Below are positions 20,935 through 29,150 of a stretch of DNA of 29,150 nucleotides, one piece after another. The stretch spans positions 1 through 29,150 of the forward strand of contig CAXKVV010000339.1 of NCBI GenBank assembly GCA_964058805.1. Direction: 5' to 3'. The notes beneath the pieces were generated by a model. The model was not told the DNA's origin. It did no database searches and saw only the letters and a program-made list of their open reading frames with translations. Position 1 is the stretch's first letter; each line of letters starts with the position of its first letter. The translations under genes and the position numbers were made by a program. Origin of the DNA: Schoenoplectus triqueter (lineage: Eukaryota; Streptophyta; Magnoliopsida; Poales; Cyperaceae).

Positions 20935-22459
20935 TGATGTGTTTTCACAAGTGCTAATAAATACCCTAAAAATGATACTAAATTACGGGTTGCAAGCGCA
21001 CAACCTACCGTTAAGTATATTGTCGGGTGTCGAATCCACAAGGAACGGGATTTAAATACCAAATTTATTTCTTTTAATTAGCTAAGCAACCAATTTCAGA
21101 TTTTCAGAAAATAAAGAACTAAATTCTAAGATTAAATTAATTGAAAAGATAAAATACGAGAAATTGAATATTTTTGGTATTCCTGGGATTTCGGCGTACA
21201 AATTACTAGAGGTCGTTGGTATTCATTTAATTGATGTTACACTCTTATATTTTCTTTGTGGGTTTCTAATCCAATGGTAGTATTTATCCACTGTCGTGGC
21301 TTCGTACCGTACTCAATTTACTTAAACACCCGCTTTCGCGGCGCATTCTCCTAAACTAAGTCCATTAAGTTTCATGATTAGCCTAAACATATTTTAGTAA
21401 TTTACTTTCTCCTTTCGGTACTTCAATAAATCATTCAAATAAATTTAAGTGTCCCCATTAGAAACGGGTTTCTCCTTTCGGTCCTTCACCTATTCCTACG
21501 TTGTCTTATGTTATCGGGTCTCAAATTATTATCTTTCGATCTAACAATTCAAGTCCTAAGTTTAAACCATTTGTGTGACTAAGTTATACCGTTTTTCTTG
21601 TTACCGATCTAACGTGGCCATTCGTTAATCGGTATTTGTAATTAAATCAACTCATATCGTACAAGTAGTTTAACAATTCAATTCACAAGACAAACAAAGA
21701 TCAAATAAAAGTAATAATGCCAATTAAATTAAACCAACAACATAGTAATTTGTTACATGCCTAATCCCAAGAAAATTTGTTTAGCCAAGCATGGCTTTAA
21801 GAATACAACGGTTCAGTTTTGGGTCCATCACAATGGATAAAAGAGTTAAAGAGAGAAGAATGATAAAACCCAATTGAAACCAAGACTCCCCAATGTCTCC
21901 ACTTCTTCTCTGGACCGAAATCTTGCTGTGAGAACTCCAAAACCGAAAAAACTTTTCTCTGCCTCCAGAGCCGAAAATCAGCCAGCCTAGAGAGAATCCC
22001 CTCCCTTTCCTTTTGTTTCCACACAGCCCATTTCCTATTTTGGTTTACCTCTTATGGAATCCTCTAGATTTACTCCCTAAATTTCAGCAATTCATTTTCT
22101 CTCTCACCTCCTCTTTCCAACCAAGAGGTAAATCTCTTTCCTATTTCTCTCATTAACTGTATTTAATCCCTGCTAAATCATAGATGAGATCTCTAGATTT
22201 TCTTTCGCGTGTACAGCTGTTTCCTTGCTCAATTCGTGTCTGGTAACTGCTCTCTGCCAAGGGTCTCGCTGAGAGTCTTGGCAGAGCCGAATTCTGCTCT
22301 GATTCCTCCAGAAATTTCTGAAAATTACAAAAACCAAGAAATGCGGCAGTAACAAGGTCTAGAAATAAAACACAGGCTAAAATAAGCATGATTCAAATAA
22401 ATTGAGTGAATTATTATGTTAAATCTTGTGCAAATATTATATAAAATGAGCACCTATCA
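20935..22459 (-). repeat. Right LTR (5' LTR of the element)
   Basis: 1525 bp, the functional 5' LTR given the primer site at its left edge. It should contain the element's promoter on the minus strand, so element transcription runs away from the CCCH gene. Contains a palindrome copy at 22254-22284. Confidence 0.95.
22252..22286. repeat. Palindrome module P6 (right LTR, twin of P1)
   Basis: Identical to P1 because it is the other LTR copy. Confidence 0.9.
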
Positions 22460-22464
22460 TCTTC
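22460..22464. repeat. Target site duplication, right copy (TCTTC)
   Basis: Matches 14755-14759. Intact duplication shows a single simple insertion with no later LTR-LTR exchange. Confidence 0.93.
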
Positions 22465-22688
22465 TGAGCCAAGACCTGTCTGCACTACCGAAGAAATTTA
22501 TTTGATTGAATAAATATGATTGTTCTTATATCAAACCCCTCTGAATTAATCGTTACTTATTTATACAGCTTGTAAACGTTATTTAGCTACTGAACAAGTT
22601 TTAAAGTATAGAAGAACAGCTTTGTTAAGGAAGCAACGCCACAAAGCATCCTGCTCTTCGTAAAGCCCTCTGTCCCTGCTCTCTTCTA

Positions 22689-22697
22689 AAACCCTAA
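22689..22697 (+). promoter_or_regulatory. telo-box (AAACCCTAA) upstream of the CCCH start
   Basis: AAACCCTAA lies 12 bp before the ATG at 22709. The telo-box is a known plant promoter/leader element common in genes of the translation and cell-growth programme. A function here is inferred from position only. Confidence 0.5.
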
Positions 22698-22708
22698 AAC
22701 CTAATTTG

Positions 22709-25700
22709 ATGGAAACACTCTATGGTCTCCCTTCCTTCTCTTGCTGGAGGTCTCATCTTGACAGCGCTTCCTATCATACCCTCTCATATCTTTTCCATCT
22801 GCCACCGGGGGCGGATGCCCGATTTTGATCGGGGATAATTATCGGATTATAATTATTTATCGGGTTCAAATTCATTAACTAATCAAATAGTAAATAAAAA
22901 AATAATAATTTAATATATATTTTTATCTAATAAAAAATTATTAAAATAATAACATTTTATATATTAAAAATAACATCAAAATAAAAATATAATTAAGTTG
23001 ATGAAGAAAATTTTTAACTATGTAACTTTATATTTTAATATCTTTATATAATTATTTAATTATACATGATATTAAATATTTTTTTCTCAATGATAATAAT
23101 TAGATAATTAGGTGGGAACAAAAAAGTTTCTAAAAAGAGTAAATTATTGAAGATATACACTATTTTTCAAAATCTACTGCACATACCTCCCTCAACCACC
23201 TTGATCCACCCCTCTGACGTGAGCTCTCTCACAGGACCCAAAGTCCTGACCTCTATGTTACCATTGGCTCGGTAGCTGATGAACACAAAAGCAGTGCTCC
23301 AGCCAAATTTGAAAACCCTAAGTCAGATGATAAAAATGAGTCCTTGCAATGCGCGGTGGAGAAAATTGACCCAGTGGAACGCCAAAACCCTAATTCCAAT
23401 GCTACCATTAGCTCAGTGGCTGATGAGAACCATACCGGTGATTCCGGCAAAGCTGAAAACCCCAAGTTAGATAAGACAGTTGAGGCCTTGCAATTGGTGT
23501 CAAAGATATTTAGTTCCGTGGAACCCCAAAATGTCCTTGATTCTACTCTTTGTTCAGCGGCTGATAAGGACCAAACTGGTGATCCTAGCTTATTTGACAA
23601 TTCTAAGTTGGATAAGATAGTTAACACCTTGCAATTAGCATCGAAGAGAATCAACTCCACGAAATTCCAAAAACCTAAACCCAATTCTACCTTTAGCTCG
23701 ATGGCTAATGAGGATCAAACCAGTGATCCTGGCAAAATTGAAAACACCAAGTTAGACGGGACTGTTGAGTAAGTGCAATTGGTGGTGCAGAACATTGACT
23801 CCATGGATGAAATGGAGATTGATATATCTGGTAACAATGAGCGTCTGAATTCAGTGGTCTCTGATTTATCTTTGTTAGTTGGTGGCCCCATTGATCAGAT
23901 ACAATCTGGTTTGGGCAAATTTGCTCCTGATGGACAAATGGGGGATGAAAAAGATCAAAAATTGAGCTTGGAAGGTGAGTTAAATCATGAGAAAGATCAG
24001 AACCAACAAATTGAAGTTGATAAAATCTCTGTTCACAAAATTGAGACCAGCAATGATGCTGTATTGGATTTGAGTTGCCAAGCAATAACTTCTGTAGTTC
24101 TGTAAATGAAATTGAACAGTTGGGAGTAGAGGAGAGGTTAAAAGGCAACCCTTGCAAGGAGACTATAGAAGCCAAGCTTGTTGAAAATATGGAATTATCA
24201 CTGACTATTGGGGAAGATATCCAATTAGAGCCTCCAAATGAATTCTCTATTTTGGGGAGCTCCAATGAGAATAAGTTAAATGACTCCATCGAAGAGGAAG
24301 AAATAACAGATGATGTGCAGGATTTGGATGATGAATCAGAGGACGATTTGGTTGATACGAGATCTGATGAGAAGTTATTGACTAAAGATGATGTGCTAGG
24401 TGTGGCAACTGCATCTTTTACTGTTTGTGGTAAAATATAGTTGAAAATATAATTTGCAATATCTTTTTGCTATCAATTAACTTCCTTCTTTTTTAGGGTT
24501 GGAACATGAGAAAGTAACAAGTCGTAATGCAACAAATGATGACGGGGTAAACTGCTGTTTCCAGGCAGATGAAGTTGGAAAGAAGAGAAAAAGGGCCCAC
24601 ATGCAGGGAAAAAAGCTAGCAAGAAGGTTCTATGCCTTATTATTATTTCCAAAAAGCAGCTTTTATTTTAATTTTTGTTTGTCTTCATACTGTAATGTTG
24701 GTTTCTAGAGAGCATTTCGAATAAGGAGAGCAAAAAAAATTAAGAGAAGCTGGGTTGAGGTGAAGAGGTTGCGACTACCACCTCCAGTCAAAAAGGAAAA
24801 AGTGAAGAAAATGTGCAAATTCTACTTGCAGGGCAAATGCCAACAGGTTTATTTCTCAATTTTTATGTGGACATTTTACTGCTTTTCTTTGCTAATGGAA
24901 TGATCCGTTTAATTTTATCCTTGTTATTGTCTTGTTGTATAGGGAGAAGAGTGTAAATTTTCTCATAACATCACCCCTGTAACAGAATCCAAGGTAATAA
25001 TTTTAATCTTGTGCTTAGATCATGATAGGATACTGTGCATTTAACACCTTCTATTTCTTACTTTATGTATTTTTCTTTTTCCTTCAGGCATGTATCCATT
25101 TTGCACGAGGTGAATGTTTGAAAGGTGATGAGTGCCCATATGATCATGACCTCTCTAAGTACTCCTGTCACAAGTTTATGTCAGAAGGAATGTGCATCCG
25201 AGGGGGCAATTGCAAATTTTCTCACAATGTATGTGTTCAATTCTCTAGCTCAAGTTCATCTTTTTTCCTTCATTAAATCAATTTACTAAAGAACCAGTTG
25301 GACGAACCATTACCATGTTCAGGGAAAGACTAATGTGTTTAAAAATGGGGTAAGATGGAGAAAACCAATCTTACAATGCACCACAACAACAACAAAGCTT
25401 TTAATCCCAAATAAATTGGAGTAGGAGAGAGATGAAATCCAATCGATAATCATAAAGATTAGATATCTCAAAGATTAAAATAGATAGTAATAATAATAAT
25501 AATAGTCATAATGATATTAATAATGATAATAAGAACCCTAATAAGAATAGTCATAGTAAACCTACACTATTAGTCGTACTCCTAAATTTCAAATTCTAAA
25601 CACTAAAACCTAAAACCAAGAATCTAAAAACATAGAACCTATGACTCTACTATTAGACTCAACTCCCCGATCATATTTCTGGTACATTGATTACCGTCTT

Positions 25701-26761
25701 CTAGGTGTTTCTATCCAAAACCATTTCTTCAAGTCTTTTTTTTTATCGCTTCTTCCCATATTTGTCTTGGTCGTTCTCTATCTCTTCTTGTGTTTTTGAG
25801 GCGGTTATGTACCGGTACCTCAAGAAACCTTTGTTGGACATGCCCAAACCATCACAAACAATATTGAGCCAGCTTCTCTTCAATTGGTGCTACCCAACCA
25901 ATGTTATGATGAATATTTTTAAATTCCGTCAGCGGAGTATCCAATATCTTCAAATTGCCTTCATAAATTTGCAATATAATTTAACAATTTCTCTAGCACC
26001 ACATAGCAAATTTCTTCCTCCTTTAAAGTGAGAGAGCCTACATGAGTATTTAACTATTTACTAAAAGATATTTGCTAGTCTCATCAAAGTAGTCTTTTGC
26101 TTTTGTATTTTTCTGGTTAGAAAGACGAAACATGAAAAAATAAAAAAATTCTGATATTGTCACTTCTGTTGCTAGTCTGTTTAGTCCAGTGTGTACCAAT
26201 CAAATCAAAGCAAAGTAGTTCGTCGGGTATTGACATAATCTAGAGTATCTGAGTTTTTCAGAGAAATATTGTAATAACTAACAAGACTAATTGCTCAAAC
26301 ATTGAAATTGTTTTTTTTTCTCCTTGTTTTCCCCTCAGATACAGAATATAGAAGGTATATCAATGCATACCAAGGAACCTGGCGGGGAACTTTCAGAGAA
26401 GTCAAATGTGGGAAAACAAACCATTAAAAGTCAAAAGTCTTCGATTGCTAGGTTCACCCATGTGGACACAGTTAAGCATCTTGAACCTGGGTTAAATAAA
26501 TCTATTGACGCACAAGTTAAAGTCCCCAAGGGTGTGCAATTTCTCTCATTTGGAGCTGAGAGAAAACAGGAAAATCATAGTGATGCGAGACCAACAACTA
26601 AACCAAATACTCATCTAATGGAACAAAATCTGATGATCGTACTGAACAAAGATAGAGAAAATTCAGCAAGTCAAGCTGCTGAAACCTCTGCATCTGGTGA
26701 GGTATCGGAGGCACAAATTTTTTTGCAGGAGTTCTTGTTTGGTTTTTCTGCCTCAATTTAG
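22709..26761 (+). CDS. Triple CCCH zinc-finger protein (8-exon model)
   Basis: Probable nuclear RNA-binding protein. Model exons: 22709-22749, 23235-23768, 24083-24429, 24497-24626, 24711-24846, 24943-24993, 25088-25228, 26339-26761. All introns are GT-AG and phases close to 600 residues. Three fingers: C386-x7-C-x5-C-x3-H404 (split by an intron), C415-x7-C-x5-C-x3-H433 and C440-x8-C-x5-C-x3-H459. A basic, NLS-like segment (KKRKRAHMQGKKLARR) precedes them. The N-terminal half is acidic and built of 48-codon repeats; PKGVQFLSFG follows the fingers in the last exon. The layout resembles the plant group that includes Arabidopsis EMB1789, a tentative match from memory. Exons 4-8 are firm. Exon 1, the 23769-24082 intron (24097 is an alternative acceptor) and the C-terminus are less certain: without that intron the frame hits TAA at 23770 and shifts near 24090. 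A partly decayed copy is possible. Confidence 0.78.
22829..23215. other. AT-rich first intron (or insertion) of the CCCH gene
   Basis: Non-coding and AT-rich with no repeat family I recognise. In the model it is the bulk of intron 1 (donor GTCTCA at 22750, acceptor CTCACAG ending 23234). Reading through the donor gives 26 more sensible residues before a stop at 22826-22828, so exon 1 may once have been longer. Confidence 0.4.
23266..23910 (+). repeat. Tandem coding repeats of about 48 codons in the CCCH gene
   Basis: The anchor S-V-A-D-E recurs as SVADE (V at 23272), SVADEN (23416), SAADKD (23557) and SMANED (23701), spaced 144, 141 and 144 bp. A weaker fifth copy (SVVSD, 23854) follows. Each unit also carries K-L-D-x-x-V then L-Q-L in copies 2-4. 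All spacings are multiples of three, as expected for selected coding repeats. The units are acidic and polar, probably disordered. Confidence 0.85.
25380..26030 (-). mobile_element. RTE-type LINE 3' remnant in intron 7 of the CCCH gene
   Basis: On the minus strand, about 25910-25690 translates with interruptions to V-A-P-I-E-E-K-L, then W-F-G-H-V-Q, V-P-V, then R-R-D-R-E-R-P-R-Q-I-W. This is the hallmark C-terminal segment of plant RTE-clade LINE polyproteins (RWFGHV...APVR...RGRGRP). The minus-strand 3' end then runs into TTTATTTGGGATTAAAAGC and a (TTG)n tail at 25395-25382. Stops and frameshifts show it is dead. It makes up over half of the 1.1-kb intron. Confidence 0.82.
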
Positions 26762-27593
26762 CGCCAGGTCAGAATTGTCCTATTTTTTGGATGGTGAAGA
26801 TTATGATGGCGGCCACAGTGAAGCCAAGTTGATACTTCAGGGTAACTCTCTTTAGTTGGATATCTATCATGCAGTTTAATTTCATTATCAAATTGGGCAG
26901 CTGCTTGAACAACTTTTAATGTTTTTTGTGCATGTAAGAATTAAAATCTGGCAGTATTATTTTGGTGTGGTGCAAAGAATGGACTGAACTGAGAGCTCGG
27001 CTTCTTTTGCAGAGCCATGACAACAAATTGCATGTGTGGATTTCTGTATGATGCAGCGAGAGAGTGAGCACAATGGCAAATCAAGAATAGTATTTATGTC
27101 ATCAACAAATGCAATAATGTCTCTCAATTATTTCAGATATTCAAATTTTGAGTTACATTTATTACCTTTGGAGCCTCTCACATGGGTTGTTTTTTTCTCT
27201 AGTTCATTACAAGTACTCTTGAAATGGATAAGAAAAGGACACATTTATCCATGTAGACTGAACTGGTCTTTACTCTTTACAACAAAGCATTGTGTCTTTC
27301 CAAGTCCCACAAGGCCGTTTAATTATTCTTACCTCCCAATCAGCAGCTACTTCACATGATCTCCTGATGTCGCTCACGTGCTCTCTGATCCTTTTCTGTT
27401 ATGGCTTTAAATTCGATTTGTTTTCTACTTATATCACTCTTCTTTTCCTTTTTGTGTTAATATTTCATTGGAGAGAGTTGCTTTTTAATGATTTTTAATT
27501 TAATTCAATTCAAAAAGTATAAGTCGGCTTGTAGCAGATGAATTTTGTTGTTTGCCTAGTACACAATATCTCGGTTGGATACTGTATCCTACG
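26762..27593 (+). other. 3' flank / probable 3'UTR of the CCCH gene
   Basis: No separate gene is visible. Just after the modelled stop, 26767-26840 is open in another frame and gives SELSYFLDGEDYDGG, which looks protein-like. It may be an eroded or alternatively spliced C-terminus. Beyond 26850 the sequence is T-rich with no coding pattern. Confidence 0.4.
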
Positions 27594-27645
27594 TGCTACA
27601 ACAACAACATCAAGCCTTTAATCCCAAATAAATTAAAGGCTAACT
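27594..27645 (-). mobile_element. Orphan LINE/SINE 3' tail
   Basis: CAACAACAACATCAAGCC then TTTAATCCCAAATAAATT matches the tail of the LINE remnant at 25382-25420. No body follows, so this is a severely 5'-truncated insertion or an eroded SINE of the Au type, which shares this tail. Confidence 0.6.
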
Positions 27646-27965
27646 GAAAATTATTTGAGTTAGTGCGTGATAACATCTGAATCGTTCATTTTGATTTTTT
27701 TTTTGTCAAGGCCGACTATTACGGTCAGAATTTAAATTAAGATGCTCCTTTAAAACGAGATCTGGGTAGCTCAAATTTTGAATTGTTGTAGAGGATGTAA
27801 ATTCATCTCAGATTTACAAATTTTTAAAATTCATAGTTTAATTTTTTTTAATTCATATGATCTCTGACAAGCTAAAATATTATTCTTGCATTTCAAATTC
27901 TATATTTTTTTTCCTTCATCAAATGTTAATTATAAATAACTATTTAAAATATATATTCTAAAATA

Positions 27966-28253
27966 AGTGAGGCTATTGTGTTTTGCGAAATATAATAATT
28001 AGTGTGCTTCAAATTTAAATCTCTAATTTCAAACTAGATATGATCGGTTCAAATCAACATATCAAAATGTGTGAGCAAATGAAATTTTACATTTTTCAGA
28101 AAAATTTTGCTATTTTTTTTTAATTTGATTGCTAATACATTTTGATATGTAGATTAGATTGAATGATTCGAATAGATCATATTTAGTTTAAAATTAGAGA
28201 TTTGAGTCTAAAACATATTAGCCACTATGCTTGTGAAATATAATAGCCTCACT
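27966..28253. mobile_element. Foldback MITE, diverged copy C of family 1
   Basis: Ends AGTGAGGCTATTGTG and ATAATAGCCTCACT are inverted complements and match the ends of the copy at 641-1036. The interior has matching inverted arms (ACATATCAAAATGT near 28058 against ACATTTTGATATGT near 28137). No ORF. 28254-28640 is AT-rich with nothing recognisable. Confidence 0.7.
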
Positions 28254-28819
28254 CATCTTAACTCATCTAAAATTTAAGTTAGAGATTATGTATTTTCGAA
28301 AAGTGTTTATATTTGATATTGAATATTAATATGAGGCGCAGCTGTCATCTGTTGATAATTTAGAATAAGAGGATGATAATTTAGGATAATTTCTGAATTG
28401 TTCGGAAAATTTGAGAAAAGTTCCAAAATCTATTTAGTTTGTTTATTCATTTTGAGGAGGTGCTGAAATCACAAAACGAATTATTCATATGAATTTGTTA
28501 ACGTGGCCAAAATCTTTTAGTTGACCCGAGGTATTAAGGGCAGACAGCTGCACAGGTGATTGATTTATTTCAATTATGATAATCCAAGTAAAATATTTAA
28601 ACATGTTCTGGCAATTTCCGACTTGTTAACATTATAACATACGAATATTATGTATTGCATTATGATACTATAGAAAACCTTTCTTTCTGGGAACAAGTAA
28701 GAGAAAAATATAATAAAAGCAAGAAAAAAAAGGAAAGAAAAGAGAAGACAGGAAAAGGGCAGCAGTTCCTTGCCTCAGACAAGGCAATCCAAAACCTGCT
28801 CTTACATTTTCTTCGCCCC

Positions 28820-28850
28820 CTCCTCCCTCTTCTCTCTCTTTCTCTCGGTT
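28820..28850 (+). promoter_or_regulatory. CT-rich Y-patch before the SurE-like gene
   Basis: A pyrimidine run (CTCCTCCCTCTTCTCTCTC and on) ends 8 bp before the ATG at 28858. Such patches mark plant core promoters and short 5'UTRs. Confidence 0.55.
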
Positions 28851-28857
28851 CATGACA

Positions 28858-29150
28858 ATGAGCTCCGATTCAGATCCCCCAAAGCTTCCCCAATTCGTAC
28901 CCCAATCCCTCGTCTCCGATCTTCAGTCCGCTCTCCTGTCCCGGCGACCCGCCGCCACGCCGCCTGAGGTCACCTCCGACGAACCGGCCTCGGGGGAGGC
29001 GAAAGGATGTGAGGTCACCGCTTCTCCAGCCGAAGAGGCTCCAGGAGTGGAGTCTTCGTCCGATGACGTGGCACCAGCTCTCAGCGAGACCAAGCCGGTC
29101 GTGCTCGTTACTTGTGCAGATGGAATTAATTCGGCCGGGCTTGAATTTCT
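28858..29150 (+). CDS. SurE-like 5'/3'-nucleotidase/phosphatase, N-terminal part (runs off window)
   Basis: The frame is open from ATG 28858 to the window end (97 full codons). The first 76 residues (MSSDSDPPKL start, rich in Ser, Pro, Glu, Ala) are a low-complexity extension. Then comes KPVVLVTCADGINSAGLEFL, the first beta strand and metal-site loop of the SurE fold (L-x-[ST]-N-D-D-G-I in bacteria). SurE proteins are divalent-metal nucleoside monophosphate phosphatases. Here the N-D-D is C-A-D: the second Asp is kept, while the Asn and first Asp are replaced. Plant SurE homologues often carry N-G-D at this site, so loss of the first Asp is not unique. G+C is far above the surroundings, a monocot-style 5' GC bias. 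Downstream exons are outside the window. Confidence 0.8.
   Translation, partial: MSSDSDPPKLPQFVPQSLVSDLQSALLSRRPAATPPEVTSDEPASGEAKGCEVTASPAEEAPGVESSSDDVAPALSETKPVVLVTCADGINSAGLEF

Larger units (their letters stand above)
14760..22459 (-). mobile_element. Complete Athila-like Ty3/gypsy LTR retrotransposon, pol-deleted
   Basis: A 7.7-kb element with two LTRs of 1526 and 1525 bp, TG...CA ends and a 5-bp TCTTC target duplication (14755-14759 and 22460-22464). The tRNA-Asp primer site, Gag-PR ORF, RT remnant and polypurine tract are all in minus-strand order, so the 5' LTR is the right-hand one. Lineage: the tRNA-Asp primer, the D-P-G-A-S protease motif followed by V-N-L-M-P, the GGGTGTCGAATCCACAAGGA word in the LTR, and the AAGCGCTTCTTGGGAGGCAA word after pol are Athila-type traits by my recollection of the family. 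It is non-autonomous: RT core, RNase H and integrase are deleted, though gag-pro is open. LTRs differ by nine substitutions and one 1-base indel, so the insertion is young. Confidence 0.93.

Noticed and set aside
23705..24289. 194-codon minus-strand ORF opposite the CCCH gene
   Set aside because: Antisense shadow of the acidic repeat exons; no recognisable domain.
25022..25276. Separate small CCCH gene
   Set aside because: Its fingers are exon 7 of the larger gene; the ends run into intron sequence with good splice sites on both sides.
22709..26761. Calling the whole CCCH locus a pseudogene
   Set aside because: The zinc-finger exons, their splice sites and all phases are intact, and one intron explains both the stop and the frameshift; decay remains possible but is not shown.

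Overview
Eukaryotic nuclear DNA from a flowering plant, probably a monocot. Evidence: genes interrupted by short GT-AG introns, very AT-rich intergenic DNA, an Athila-type Ty3/gypsy LTR retrotransposon primed by plant tRNA-Asp, MITEs, an RTE-type LINE remnant, and a strongly GC-rich 5' coding end in the last gene (a monocot habit). I cannot name the species; a bromeliad such as pineapple is only a guess.

Layout. 1-7560 is intergenic repeat DNA: foldback MITEs lying in (TA)n tracts, a solo LTR with intact target duplication, two copies of an old dispersed module, a tRNA-derived SINE relic and other MITE relics. 7575-9125 is an ATA/ATC-rich satellite with a 374-bp higher-order period. 9409-10843 (+) is a three-exon gene for mitochondrial ribosomal protein bL34m. 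10844-14100 is intergenic with two MITEs and a purine tract. 14100-14440 is a GC-richer, CT-repeat segment that looks like a promoter or 5' leader. 14760-22459 is a complete, recently inserted 7.7-kb LTR retrotransposon in minus orientation, with a TCTTC target duplication. It keeps an intact 887-codon Gag-protease ORF but has lost most of reverse transcriptase, RNase H and integrase. 22709-26761 (+) is a multi-exon gene for a protein with three CCCH zinc fingers; its seventh intron holds an RTE LINE remnant. 26762-28650 is its 3' flank plus another MITE. 28858 to the window end (+) is the 5' part of a SurE-like phosphatase gene.

The three host genes are independent transcription units on the same strand, with no operon logic. 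Before the retrotransposon arrived, the CT-rich leader lay only about 570 bp upstream of the CCCH start codon, so the element probably sits in that gene's promoter or a 5'UTR intron.

The two most interesting signals are: (1) six copies of a 31-bp imperfect palindrome spread through the retrotransposon (both LTRs, leader, 3' region, and twice in frame inside gag-pro at the Gag/protease and protease/RT boundaries), with a possible collapsed relative outside the element; (2) an in-frame stop in a 48-codon repeat of the CCCH gene that coincides with a consensus 5' splice site, as expected if exon sequence is turning into an intron.
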